Source: Dyella jiangningensis (GTDB taxonomy: Bacteria > Pseudomonadota > Gammaproteobacteria > Xanthomonadales > Rhodanobacteraceae). From it: a DNA stretch of 64,000 nucleotides. Shown here one piece after another: positions 43,073-52,497 of this stretch. Numbering within the stretch: position 1 is the first letter of the stretch; each line of letters starts with the position of its first letter. The notes under the pieces were generated by a model. That model worked only from the letters and a program-made list of their open reading frames with translations. It was not told where the DNA came from and made no database searches. The stretch is from the NCBI RefSeq assembly GCF_003264855.1, contig NZ_NFZS01000001.1, positions 744,001 through 808,000 on the forward strand, given 5' to 3'. The position numbers and the translations under genes were made by a program.

Positions 43073-44014
43073 TCAGTGAGGGACATGCTCAATCTTCTGA
43101 GAGATCCATTGAGCCGTCGATGCAAGGCCCTCCTTCAGCGAGGTCCGAGGTGCCCAGCCCAGTTCCTGAAGTGCTAGTTCAGGCGAAAGGACGCTGGTCG
43201 GCACATCAAAAGGCCGAGAAGGTAGATAACGACGCTCAACGTCGTGCCCGATCACTTGCTCAATCAAGCTGATGAGCTCGTTGAGATCTGTACCTCGTCC
43301 TGAGCTGACGTTGAATACGCTGTGAGGACCTTCGTAGCGGATCGCTCTGGCGAAGGCCTCAGCAACGTCGCGCACATAGATATAATCGCGCGTGACGCTT
43401 CCATCGCCCCAGATTTCGATGGGTTGATTATTTAGCGCCCGGTGCAGGAATACACCCACTGCTCCTTGTGCTGTTTCTACGCGCTGCCGTTCGCCGAAAG
43501 GATTGGTGACGCGGAGGATAGTGGCCTTGACTCCGTACATCCTCTGATACATGAGCAGATACTTTTCAATGGCTAGCTTAGTAATGCCATATGAAACATG
43601 TGGCTCAGTTGGATGGTTCTCGTCAATGGGCAGGTAGACGGGACTCCCATACACAGTGCCGCCTGAAGAGATGAAGACAATCCGCCGCACATCCTTTTGA
43701 ACCATCGCGTTCAGCATCTGAAGCGTTGCTACCAAGTTGCTCTGGACGTCGTAGATGGGGTCGTCGTTCGAGCTTTTCGGAAGAGTCGATGATACGAGAT
43801 GGACGACAGCGTCCATGCCATCAACGGCCTCGGCCACCTCATGCTGGCTGAGCAAATCACCCGTCAGCCACTCGACCTTTTCGGATGGAAGAAAGGAGCG
43901 ATAGGGCTCGACCCGCGGACGCTCAAAGATACGCAGCTCATGGCCATCAGCAAGCAGGCGGTCCACAATGGACGAGCCGATAAAACCGCCGCCACCGAAA
44001 ATCACTGCCTTCAT
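43073..44014 (-). CDS. NAD-dependent sugar epimerase/dehydratase (GalE-like)
   Basis: A 313-residue extended SDR: GGGGFIGSSIVDRLL (8-22), VFISSGGTVYGSP with the catalytic Ser/Thr, YGITKLAIEKYL with YxxxK, then NPFGERQRVETAQGAVGVFLHRAL. It is closest in form to UDP-glucose/UDP-GlcNAc 4-epimerases and related sugar-nucleotide enzymes; the substrate cannot be fixed from sequence. gaggt lies 8 bp before the ATG. It lies downstream of the glycosyltransferase at 44135 with a 120-bp gap, probably the last gene of a minus-strand unit. Confidence 0.8.
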   Translation of the reverse strand: MKAVIFGGGGFIGSSIVDRLLADGHELRIFERPRVEPYRSFLPSEKVEWLTGDLLSQHEVAEAVDGMDAVVHLVSSTLPKSSNDDPIYDVQSNLVATLQMLNAMVQKDVRRIVFISSGGTVYGSPVYLPIDENHPTEPHVSYGITKLAIEKYLLMYQRMYGVKATILRVTNPFGERQRVETAQGAVGVFLHRALNNQPIEIWGDGSVTRDYIYVRDVAEAFARAIRYEGPHSVFNVSSGRGTDLNELISLIEQVIGHDVERRYLPSRPFDVPTSVLSPELALQELGWAPRTSLKEGLASTAQWISQKIEHVPH

Positions 44015-44134
44015 CAGGTTCTACCTCTTCACGAAAATGGGACCAGCCATGGACCGGGCGGCGTTCCCCTTGGTCCCGCTTGCTGGACAGTCAGCACCAC
44101 TAATGGTGGCGGTGAGACATTAAAACATGAGTTC

Positions 44135-45271
44135 TCACACAGGTTGCCAGGAGGCGATAATTGAATGTAGTTCATCAAGCCTATCTCGGTACCGGATGCC
44201 GGTGGCGCGGTGGCCAACGCTATCGCGGACCTTTTGGCTGGCGCGCCTACCTAGTTGGCGCCCTTGATCAGGTGAATCTGCAAGCGTCACCATATGCCCA
44301 GCGGCCTGTTCGACATTGGCGTCGGCCCATACCTGATTTTCCGCATGGGGATATTCACCCGGCTTCACGGGTACCAGGTTGTAGTCGACGAGATAAGCGC
44401 AGTCGCTGTCCATGAAATCGAGATTCCCGGAGTAGGCGGTCGCTATGACTGGTTTGCCGAGGTACATGGCTTCCGCTAGGCCGCGACCGAAACCCTCGGA
44501 ACGATGCAGGGACACAAAGGCATCGCAGCAGTGGACCAGATTCTTCGTGTCGTTGTCTGTCATGGCTTGGTCGACCAGGACCACACGATCCCGAAGCGGG
44601 GTAATTGCCTCAATCAGTGCCGCCAGTGCCTGCGGCGCAGCGTGGCTACCGTGCGTCTTGATGACAAGGCACACGTCAGCGGTTGGCCTCTGCCTGCGGA
44701 GCAATTCGAAGGCTTTGATAACCGCGCCAGGGTTCTTGCGAGCAGCGTAAGAACGGAAATCGAAGAAAAACAGAAATGCGTAGCTTGACTCGGGAATGCC
44801 GAAGTAGCGTCGCGATCGAAACGATGAAAGTACCACCTCACAGGCCAGGGGCATGCGTATAAGTGGTTTGTTGATAACCGGACGGAGCGCATCGAAGATG
44901 AACTGGGTCGGAGCCCAGATCTCATCGACGCGATTAAGCTGCTCGGCCCAGGCACTGGGATACTGGCTCAGCTCCCATGCGGGATAGATGATGTTGTATG
45001 AATCGTTAGGCAGCCTGTCGCCCAGCGTCTCCAGTGCTTGCTCAATTTCATCACCGTTCAGATGAAAAATATTGAGCTTGCCGGGACTGGTGGTGAGGAA
45101 AGGTTGAAGTTCCTCCAGCACATCCGAGTCGGGACGATTGATTCGATACAGATCAAGGACGCCTGGCCGAACGGCCACGGAGCGCAGTGCACGAAAGGTG
45201 CATCGCACGTCCTCGCCCCTGCCGATGGGGGCAAACGGGTGTCCCACAAGACACGTGGAAATATCTGTCAT
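44135..45271 (-). CDS. GT4-family glycosyltransferase
   Basis: A 378-residue GT-B protein. YNIIYPAWELSQYPSAWAEQLNRVDEIWAPTQF is the pattern seen in a group of GT4 enzymes of O-antigen clusters. FFFDFRSYAARKNPGAVIKAFELL and SLHRSEGFGRGLAEAMYLGKPVIATAYSGNLDFM (the E-x7-E donor motif) complete the active site. It follows the GT2/WbsX gene by only 9 bp and should be cotranscribed. Sugar and linkage are unknown. Confidence 0.85.
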   Translation of the reverse strand: MTDISTCLVGHPFAPIGRGEDVRCTFRALRSVAVRPGVLDLYRINRPDSDVLEELQPFLTTSPGKLNIFHLNGDEIEQALETLGDRLPNDSYNIIYPAWELSQYPSAWAEQLNRVDEIWAPTQFIFDALRPVINKPLIRMPLACEVVLSSFRSRRYFGIPESSYAFLFFFDFRSYAARKNPGAVIKAFELLRRQRPTADVCLVIKTHGSHAAPQALAALIEAITPLRDRVVLVDQAMTDNDTKNLVHCCDAFVSLHRSEGFGRGLAEAMYLGKPVIATAYSGNLDFMDSDCAYLVDYNLVPVKPGEYPHAENQVWADANVEQAAGHMVTLADSPDQGRQLGRRASQKVRDSVGHRATGIRYRDRLDELHSIIASWQPV

Positions 45272-45280
45272 GGTGTGCGC

Positions 45281-47593
45281 TTACCCGAGTGAATAACGAG
45301 TCTTTCGAATGAGGCGGTCGTAATCCCGGGCATTGCGAAGTGCTTCCAGGAAGGTATGTCCGAAGCGACGATCGGGCTCCAGGTAGGCGCCCTCCGCCCA
45401 TTCGTTCCACGCATTGATGAAGACGAGCCGCTCATCACCTGTGTATTGCTGCTTAGTGCGGGCAATCGTCGTTTCCAGCCACGCTTGAAATGCCCCAGGC
45501 GTAGCGTTGTCAAAGGCGTAACTGTTGTTTTGCCTTCTGGGAGTATTGTCCCAGCCCGGCATCGCACCTAGAAAGCGTTTGTAGGGGGGCAGTTCACGCG
45601 TTGCATAGCGCACGGCGATGTCGCGATAGTCAGCCACTGCGCCCTGAAAGTCAGCATTCAACAGCGGCGTGGAGACGGGTCGTGGCTCGGCCATGCCCTG
45701 CGGGGGAAACTCCACGGCCGCATCGCAACCAAGCTCGCTTGGATGGGTGCCTGCTGAGACCAGCTCAAACGACTCCACCTGGGCGATGTAGATTTCGCCA
45801 ATGCCTTCTTCACGGCAGGTTTTGCGCCAGATGGCGGCGGTGCGAGCGAAATCGGGGAACAGCGTTATGCGATAGACCAGTATGAGGGGCTTGCCGTTGA
45901 TCCGTATGTAATTGGGACTGCGGAAGTAGCGAATGAGGTCGCGAATGACAGCTTCATCGTCTTCATCGGAATGACTCTGAGCCATGAGCACATCATGCTC
46001 TTGGCCATCCCAACGACGCGTCCAGTTTTCATTGGCCCAACACAGGCAGAATGGGAAATCCGGGCGACCGGTTTTCAGCATGTTTTCCAGAGGCCGCTCT
46101 AGTAGCCGATGCCCGGCAAACCAGTAGTAGTAATAGCAGAAGCCACCCAGGCCGTACCGTCGGGCAAGGGCGGCCTGCATTTCCATCGCTTCGGCAACGC
46201 GCAGGTCGTAGAAGCCAAGGTCCGCCGGCAGGCGAGGCTGATAATGACCGACGTAATTTGGCTGTGCCTTGGTGACATTCGTCCATTCAGTGAAACCGGG
46301 GCCCCACCACAGGTCGTTCTCTGGAAACGGATGGAATTGCGGGAGATAGAAGGCGATGGTGCGGACATCGTCCATACGATCAAGTTCGGCTCTCCAGCGG
46401 GAGGTGAACTTGGCCAAATTGGTTGAGATGCAGCGAAGTTTGTAGTCGCTCTCCAAACCGTCTGACGTACGGCTCAAGTGATGGAGAACGGTTGCATTTG
46501 GGCAGTAGACGATGCGCTTGCCTTCGGCGCGTAACCGCATGGAAAGGTCAGAGTCCTCACAGTACGCGGGAGCAAAGGTCTCGTCGAAACCGCCCAGTCG
46601 TTCGAAATCCTCCCTACGCACGAGCAGGCAAGCACCACTGCAATAGTCCACGTCCCGCTCGTACGAGTATCGAGGCAAGTCCGGAAGGTCGTTGAGACCG
46701 ACCATTTCGGAAGTGCCGTCGGCGTGCAAAGTCGTGCCAGCCTCCTGCAACCAGCCATTTGGATAGGCAATGCGTGGACCAACAGCCCCGATATCTGCGG
46801 AGCCATCGATGCACGCGACAAGCGCTGACAACCAGCCCTTTGTTACCTGCACGTCGTTGTTCAGAAGGACGAGCAGGCGCCCCTTGGCAAATTTCGATGC
46901 GGCGTTGCAGTTACGAAGAAAGCCCAGATTTTCGGGTTGGGAGACAATGCGAACGTGAGGAATCGCGCCCAGTACCCGAGCACTCTCATCCGTAGAAGCA
47001 TCATCGGCAATCAGGACTTCAAACGACGGCCCCGCATCTCTCGCGGTTTCTGCAATGGAGGCCAGGCATTCCAGCGTCGTCGTGAGATGGTTGTACACGG
47101 GCACCAAGATGGTGACATCCGGGCACTCGGAGGGAACTGGCAGGCGGATGCCGTTGGCTGAGGCATCCGGGGATTGCTGGCTGAAGTCAAGGACAGCAAC
47201 TTTCTTGGGGCTCTTCGACAGGCGTTGCTCCGTGAAGGTAGCGTCGATGCGCTCGCGGACGTCCCGGTAATCGAGCCACTCCTGAGTGCCGTCAGCACGC
47301 CACAGGATATTGTGCGCGTGCGATGCGGTGGAGTAGATACCCTTTTCCGCAGACGTTGTCGTTGGGCATGGCGCATGTGTGCGCTCATAAGCCGCCCAGC
47401 GCTGGTAGGCGCCTGTGCGCTCGAACACCTTTCCGGTGTATGTGAAGATCACGCGCTTGACCGCCAGCTTCTTTGCCGGGGCCAGCGGCGTCCAACGATA
47501 GATCCTGTCGACGATGTTTACGGTGCGAAGACGCATCCCCCGTGTTAACCGGCTGAGAAAATCGCTGGCATTGGCTGGTGAACGCGTGGTCAT
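45281..47593 (-). CDS. Fusion of GT2 glycosyltransferase and WbsX/GH99-like domain
   Basis: A 770-residue protein. Residues about 155-400 are a GT2 domain: VTILVPVYNHLTTTLECLAS, IADDASTDES, LLVLLNNDVQVTKGWL and YCEDSDLSMRLRAEGK. Residues from about 435 form a Glyco_tran_WbsX (GH99-like) domain: RTIAFYLPQFHPFPENDLWWGPGFTEWTNV, FCLCWANENWTRRWDG and VFINAWNEWAEGAYLEPD. This two-domain layout is known from O-antigen and capsule clusters. ATG 47593 follows aggag at 7-bp spacing; a longer reading lacks a ribosome site. GT4 and epimerase genes follow. Confidence 0.87.
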   Translation of the reverse strand: MTTRSPANASDFLSRLTRGMRLRTVNIVDRIYRWTPLAPAKKLAVKRVIFTYTGKVFERTGAYQRWAAYERTHAPCPTTTSAEKGIYSTASHAHNILWRADGTQEWLDYRDVRERIDATFTEQRLSKSPKKVAVLDFSQQSPDASANGIRLPVPSECPDVTILVPVYNHLTTTLECLASIAETARDAGPSFEVLIADDASTDESARVLGAIPHVRIVSQPENLGFLRNCNAASKFAKGRLLVLLNNDVQVTKGWLSALVACIDGSADIGAVGPRIAYPNGWLQEAGTTLHADGTSEMVGLNDLPDLPRYSYERDVDYCSGACLLVRREDFERLGGFDETFAPAYCEDSDLSMRLRAEGKRIVYCPNATVLHHLSRTSDGLESDYKLRCISTNLAKFTSRWRAELDRMDDVRTIAFYLPQFHPFPENDLWWGPGFTEWTNVTKAQPNYVGHYQPRLPADLGFYDLRVAEAMEMQAALARRYGLGGFCYYYYWFAGHRLLERPLENMLKTGRPDFPFCLCWANENWTRRWDGQEHDVLMAQSHSDEDDEAVIRDLIRYFRSPNYIRINGKPLILVYRITLFPDFARTAAIWRKTCREEGIGEIYIAQVESFELVSAGTHPSELGCDAAVEFPPQGMAEPRPVSTPLLNADFQGAVADYRDIAVRYATRELPPYKRFLGAMPGWDNTPRRQNNSYAFDNATPGAFQAWLETTIARTKQQYTGDERLVFINAWNEWAEGAYLEPDRRFGHTFLEALRNARDYDRLIRKTRYSLG

Positions 47594-47746
47594 GATCAGG
47601 TCTCCTAGCTCCCCATGATCCCATGGATCATGGCGGAGCCAAATAGGCTGAAGCCCTGTTTTGGCTGAATAAAACCCGCTCGGGCCTTGGAAATCGAGTA
47701 TGACGGCTGCCTGAGGGGCGCCGGGGATGGGCATCGAACAGGGAGA

Positions 47747-47787
47747 TAAAAAGGTAGGGCTGCCCTGGAAGCGGCCACTGGGCAGCC
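47747..47787 (-). terminator. Possible terminator between the IS relic and the GT2/WbsX gene
   Basis: On the minus strand GGCTGCC, a 16-nt loop, GGCAGCC and then CTACCTTTTTA make a terminator-like structure upstream of the glycosyltransferase gene. It could shield it from transcripts entering from the IS side. Confidence 0.4.
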
Positions 47788-47884
47788 GGAAGTAGTCTGA
47801 CCCCTTGGAGATAACATTTGCAGGTGAGGCCTCTGCCAGGCTGTCTACCAGCAGTTATCGGAGATGATGCGGACTGCTGCTCAT

Positions 47885-48763
47885 TTAGTTGACGCGGCCT
47901 AAAACTAGCGCTGGCTCTTGCACGAGCTGTATTGAACTGATGTGGCCGATGGTCGAGTGGCGTCGTTTGCTGTTGTAGCGCCGTTCGATGTGGTCGAACA
48001 CATCGGCCTTTACCTTGAGCCGGCTCGATACGCGTGGGCGTCAGTGCGTTCGGTCTTGAGCGATTTGAAGAAGCTTTCCATCGCCGAGTTGTCCCGGCAT
48101 TTACCCGAGCGGCTCTTGCTGAGGATAATGTCAAGCTCGCCGAGCAGGTGCTCAATGCGAGTGCTGGTGTATTGGCTGCCACGATCCGAATGATGCAGCG
48201 CCGGCTCGGGTCGACGCCATACAGCCTTCACCAGCGCGTCGGGCACCAGTTGCGCCGTCATCCACGACTGCATCGACCAGACGACGCGAAGCGGACACTG
48301 ACCCAGCACCATAGCGACATACCGCTGGACTTCGCTCGTCCACGAGCACATGAAGTCGGCGACCCACTTCTGGTTCGGCGCGTTCGCCTTGGGGTTGTCG
48401 ATCGAGCAGATTCGGCTCAGTCGCTTCGGTCCGTCGGCAGTGGGTCACACCGAAGCCCCGCTTCGAGTACACCGAGCCAGAAATGGCGTGAACCTTAAGT
48501 CTGAACGCTCTCGAGAAGGCTCTGGCGAGCTTGTTGCGACGGTACCTCGTCACATCACATGGGCGCCGACTCCGCGGCCGAACGAGCCATGCGTAGAACC
48601 CGCTGCGCGGGACACCGAGTGCCTCACAGATCAGGCTCCTCGGCGCTTCACCACAAAGCAGAACTTCGCGTCGACTCCCTGGCGAAATAGGCCGCGGCCT
48701 TTTGCAGCATGTCGCGCCTCATCTTGAGCTTGGGGACTTCTTCGTAAAAGAGGCTTTCTTCAT
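47885..48763 (-). mobile_element. IS3-family insertion sequence relic
   Basis: The minus strand shows, in shifting frames, pieces of an IS3-type transposase. The OrfA end reads LRRDMLQKAAAYFARE-like. The OrfB start reads ICEALGVPRSGFYAW. The OrfB integrase core reads LHHSDRGSQYTSTRIEHLLG, then SKSRSGKCRDNSAMESFFKSLKTE. The C-terminal end reads FDHIERRYNSKRRHSTIGHIS. The DDE-region first aspartate segment and several stretches are lost or frameshifted, so it is inactive. No terminal inverted repeats or target duplication could be assigned. It sits at the boundary between two halves of the polysaccharide locus. Confidence 0.8.
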
Positions 48764-48800
48764 GGTCCGGTTAGGCTGCTCCCGCCCAGACCAGATCCAT

Positions 48801-50903
48801 TCAAGGTTCTACTCGCACAGCCCCATCTGCCTGAGTCGTGATGATCTGGCTTCCGGTGGCGATCGGCATGCCTAGCGGATGGAACCAGGCAACGGTCTCC
48901 TGCACCAGGTTCACCTCCAGCTGGTATTCGCCGGGAGCCGCCGGTGGCTCAATGAGCAAGTCGAATTCTTGGCTTTGGCCGGGCTTGACGTCGCCAGAAA
49001 CGTCCTTGCGCGTATCCCAGCCTGCACCCGACGGGAGAGGGGCACGGGTCGGCGAGAATCGCCAGGAGAAGCGCACGGGGTGGTCGTCGTCCGAAACGGA
49101 TGGGAGCAACTCCCTGGAGTTGTTCCGCAGGGTCAGGCGAACATGCAGCTTGCCCTTCTCCGGCGTGATCCGGTCAATTGACGGTACCAGTCCCTTGATG
49201 AGGTCTTCTGGCAATTTGCCCACAAAGCGCGTGCGGCCAAGGAGGGTGGGCAGTGGTGAGCAGCGCACGTCACTACCGACCACTACGGTTCGCTTCACCA
49301 ATGCCACATAAGCCTGATAGTCCAGTCCGGCGAAGGCGGCATAACCCATCAGCCGGTTATTGACCACGGTGCAGGGGTCGGTGTCGCGTTCCACGTAGCC
49401 TACTGGCCAGTTGCCAGAGTACCCGTTCAGAGTTACCCGATTCATGAGCTGGGCCAGGCGCATGCCATCGTCTTCGGTGAGGAAGGGGCGTTCGTCGGTG
49501 CGGATTGGCACGAACAGAATGGCGTCCGGGGCGAGCGAAGGTGGTGTGCGAGCTAATAGCGATTCGATTCGTTGGTTCGCCTCGACAAGCGGTACCTTGG
49601 GCGTGTTGTAAGCCGCGTACTCCACAATCATCAGGATTGTCAGTAGCGCGGCTGCCGTTGCCTTGATGGCCTGTCTGTCCGGTGATAAGGCCAGCCAGTC
49701 ATAGCCGCTCATGGCTAGGACGGCCAAAGGGAACAACATAACCATGCCAATCCGAGTTACGGCCCGCACAGCATTCGCCAGAGGCAGGTGGTAGACGAAC
49801 GTATAGAGGCTGTGGTTGTGGACGGACAGCGTGAGAGCCACCAGGAAGGCGATGGCTCCAAACATGGCGAGGTTACGACGGCCGGGCTGACGAGCCATGC
49901 CGATGATGGTGAGCACGATCGCCGAGCCACCAAAAAACATCTGGTGCTCCCATCGCATCGGCACGCTGTGTATGCGGGTGGTGAATCTGGACCACAGTAG
50001 CGATTGATCACTTAGCGCATAACTGGCCACCCTGGGCAACATCGTGCTGACTTCGCTGTAGTCGCGGTGGAACCCAAACAGGTGCGAATAATGGAGATAG
50101 GGATAGAACAGCGCGAGCAGTGCGACGGCGCAGGCAACGATTGTCAAAACGCTACCGACGGTCTGTCCCAAAATCAGCTTGCGCACATCTCCGAGCAGGG
50201 ATGCGAGGGGACGCCATGGGCCCTGGTCCTTGCGCAACAACGCCTGCGCGAGGAAATAGCCGATGATCAGCAAGAGCAGGAAGTAGCCGAGGTAGATCGA
50301 GCAGTAGAACTCCACGGTGAGCCAGAGCGTGGCCAGGGCAAAGTGCCGGCCATGGCCCTGCTCGATGAAACGTTGCCATGCCAGCATTGCCAGTGGGACG
50401 GCAAATCGGTAGGACAGTTGGGCGTGACCAACCTGCGCGCTTACAACGAAAGAGAAGGTGAAGATGAACGCGCCGATGGCGCTGCCTCTCACGGTGCCTC
50501 CCATTCGACGCAAGGTGTAATAGCACGCCGTAAAGTTCAGTGCTGGGGCGACAGTGAACCAGCCGATGAAGGCCTGCTCAGGTGTCAGACCCAGCATGCG
50601 CATCGCGATATAGACCAACCCTGTGCCGAAGTGATTGTCGCTGAACGCCAGCGTTCCTTCGTAGGGATAGAAGAAGCCCGGGCTCCACAACTTCGGATCC
50701 AACCCCACCACCCAGCGATATAGATGCTCAAGGATCAGGTTGTTGAACCGACCGTCGAGCAAGTCACCTGGCATGGATCGGAAGTAGTCGGATTGGCGCA
50801 GGATGACCAGCCCGAATCCGATAGCCAGCAGGCCAACAGGCCACAGCAAGCTGCGCTTGACCGAGGAGGTGGCCACGATCGAGTTGGGGTTGTCCAAAAT
50901 CAT
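48801..50903 (-). CDS. Polytopic GT-C-like membrane protein with C-terminal soluble domain
   Basis: A 700-residue protein with about 11-12 membrane helices in the first 440 residues. The first periplasmic loop (SMPGDLLDGRFNNLILEHLYRW) has the acidic GDxxDxR pattern of GT-C glycosyltransferases, which use polyprenyl-phosphate sugars. The last 240 residues are soluble and probably periplasmic, ending with a beta-sandwich-like stretch (LHVRLTLRNNSRELLPS, PGEYQLEVNLVQE). ATG 50903 with ggaaga upstream is chosen over a start at 51035, which would add a non-hydrophobic leader. It lies 61 bp downstream of ugd, near gtrA/gtrB-like genes, and is a candidate GtrC-type transferase. Confidence 0.65.
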   Translation of the reverse strand: MILDNPNSIVATSSVKRSLLWPVGLLAIGFGLVILRQSDYFRSMPGDLLDGRFNNLILEHLYRWVVGLDPKLWSPGFFYPYEGTLAFSDNHFGTGLVYIAMRMLGLTPEQAFIGWFTVAPALNFTACYYTLRRMGGTVRGSAIGAFIFTFSFVVSAQVGHAQLSYRFAVPLAMLAWQRFIEQGHGRHFALATLWLTVEFYCSIYLGYFLLLLIIGYFLAQALLRKDQGPWRPLASLLGDVRKLILGQTVGSVLTIVACAVALLALFYPYLHYSHLFGFHRDYSEVSTMLPRVASYALSDQSLLWSRFTTRIHSVPMRWEHQMFFGGSAIVLTIIGMARQPGRRNLAMFGAIAFLVALTLSVHNHSLYTFVYHLPLANAVRAVTRIGMVMLFPLAVLAMSGYDWLALSPDRQAIKATAAALLTILMIVEYAAYNTPKVPLVEANQRIESLLARTPPSLAPDAILFVPIRTDERPFLTEDDGMRLAQLMNRVTLNGYSGNWPVGYVERDTDPCTVVNNRLMGYAAFAGLDYQAYVALVKRTVVVGSDVRCSPLPTLLGRTRFVGKLPEDLIKGLVPSIDRITPEKGKLHVRLTLRNNSRELLPSVSDDDHPVRFSWRFSPTRAPLPSGAGWDTRKDVSGDVKPGQSQEFDLLIEPPAAPGEYQLEVNLVQETVAWFHPLGMPIATGSQIITTQADGAVRVEP

Positions 50904-50964
50904 GATGTCTTCCGTCGTAACATGACGAATGAGCGTAGGCTCGGAGTGACTGAGCCGTACTACC

Positions 50965-52284
50965 TCAGCGGCCGATGGGATAGTGTTCGAAACCGAGTGC
51001 GCGGAGTTCACTTGGCTCGTAGAGGTTGCGGCCATCGAAGACGACAGGCGTGCGGAGGAGTTGCTTCAGTTCGACGAAATCGGGGCACCGGAACTCCTTC
51101 CATTCGGTCACCACGATCAGCGCGTCCGCCTTGCGCAGCACGTCCGTCTGCGACCTGATTAGCTCGAGGCCCTGTGCGTCGCCGAAGACACGATGTGCCT
51201 CCTCGTGCGCCACCGGATCATAGGCGGCGACCGTGGCGCCTCTGGCCAGCAAGTCGCCAATGAGGACGCGACTCGTTGCTTCACGCATATCGTCGGTATT
51301 CGGCTTGAACGCCAGCCCCCAGACGGCAAAATGCCTGCCCTTCAGATCCTCGCCAAAGCGCTTGCAGATCTTTTCGGTCAGAACACGTTTTTGCGCATCG
51401 TTGGCCTCCTCCACCGACTGCAGCACGCGTAGCGTTTGTCCTGCCTCTTCGCCTGAGCGAATCAGTGCCTTCACATCCTTGGGGAAGCAGGAGCCGCCGT
51501 AACCGCAGCCGGCATACAGGAAGTGATAGCCGATGCGCGGATCCGAGCCGATGCCGCGGCGTACTAGCTCGATGTCCGCACCGAGCTTTTCCGCGAGCAG
51601 GGCAAGTTCGTTCATGAACGAAATGCGCGTAGCCAACATGGCGTTTGCTGCGTACTTGGTAAGTTCCGCTGAGCGCACGTCCATCAGCACCAGCTTGTCG
51701 TGATTGCGCTGGAACGGCGCGTAAAGCGCCTTCATGAGAGTGATGCCGCGCTCGTCGTCGGCGCCCACGACGATTCGATCCGGCTTCATGAAGTCGTCCA
51801 CCGCGGATCCTTCTTTGAGGAACTCAGGGTTGGACACGACGGAATAGTCGATGACCGCGCAGCGGGCGGACAGCTCCTCCGCGATTGCTGCGCGGACCTT
51901 GTCTGCCGTACCAACCGGCACCGTGCTTTTGTCGATGACTACCTTGTACTCGTTCATCCGCCGGCCGATGTTCTTCGCCGCCTCAAGTACATATTGCAAG
52001 TCAGCAGAGCCGTCTTCGTCAGGTGGCGTGCCGACTGCGATGAACTGCGCGGTGCCGAAGGCGACAGCCTGGTCGATGTCCGTGGTGAAGTGAAGCCGGC
52101 CTGCCGCCACGTTGGAGGCAATGATCTTGTCCAGGCCGGGCTCATGGATGGGGACGCCGCCTTCCTGCAGGACGCGAATCTTCTCGGGGTTCACATCCAG
52201 GCACAGGACGTCGTTACCCATTTCGGCAAGGCAGGCGCCGGTCACCAGGCCCACGTATCCAGTTCCAACAACGGTGATTTTCAT
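50965..52284 (-). CDS. ugd: UDP-glucose 6-dehydrogenase
   Basis: A 439-residue enzyme oxidising UDP-glucose to UDP-glucuronate with two NAD. N-terminal [19 protein letters not shown] (5-23) is the Rossmann motif, and [15 protein letters not shown] holds the catalytic C266. YDPVAHEEA and [10 protein letters not shown] are C-terminal family motifs. Together with the UDP-glucuronate decarboxylase at 54414-55364 it provides UDP-xylose. Confidence 0.95.
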   Translation of the reverse strand: MKITVVGTGYVGLVTGACLAEMGNDVLCLDVNPEKIRVLQEGGVPIHEPGLDKIIASNVAAGRLHFTTDIDQAVAFGTAQFIAVGTPPDEDGSADLQYVLEAAKNIGRRMNEYKVVIDKSTVPVGTADKVRAAIAEELSARCAVIDYSVVSNPEFLKEGSAVDDFMKPDRIVVGADDERGITLMKALYAPFQRNHDKLVLMDVRSAELTKYAANAMLATRISFMNELALLAEKLGADIELVRRGIGSDPRIGYHFLYAGCGYGGSCFPKDVKALIRSGEEAGQTLRVLQSVEEANDAQKRVLTEKICKRFGEDLKGRHFAVWGLAFKPNTDDMREATSRVLIGDLLARGATVAAYDPVAHEEAHRVFGDAQGLELIRSQTDVLRKADALIVVTEWKEFRCPDFVELKQLLRTPVVFDGRNLYEPSELRALGFEHYPIGR

Positions 52285-52463
52285 CGTTCGACTACCTGCG
52301 GGCCTTGTAGAAGACCTCGTTGAGATGAATAGGGTAAGTCGTGCGGCCCATTACCTCTGGGGCTTGGTCACGGGAGAAGCAACGCCGGATGTTGAATAGG
52401 TCGCGTGGAGCTTGCGAAACCTGCCCATGGCATGGGATGACGAAAGTTCCTTTCGCCGCACAG

Positions 52464-52497
52464 CGTCGATTGCCGCTACTGGCAGCGGTAATCGACG
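52464..52497 (-). other. Strong hairpin spanning the stop codon of the 203-residue membrane protein gene
   Basis: CGTCGATT-x-CCGCT pairs with AGCGG-x-AATCGACG (13 pairs, one mismatch) around a 6-nt loop. The TAG stop (52476-52478) starts in the loop/stem border. No T run follows. A second small hairpin CGAAAG/CTTTCG lies at 52441-52455. It may stabilise or stop the upstream transcript. Confidence 0.5.

Noticed and set aside
47594-47734. Longer start for the GT2/WbsX gene at 47734
   Set aside because: The additional 47 residues lack any family similarity, while the ATG at 47593 has an excellent ribosome site.
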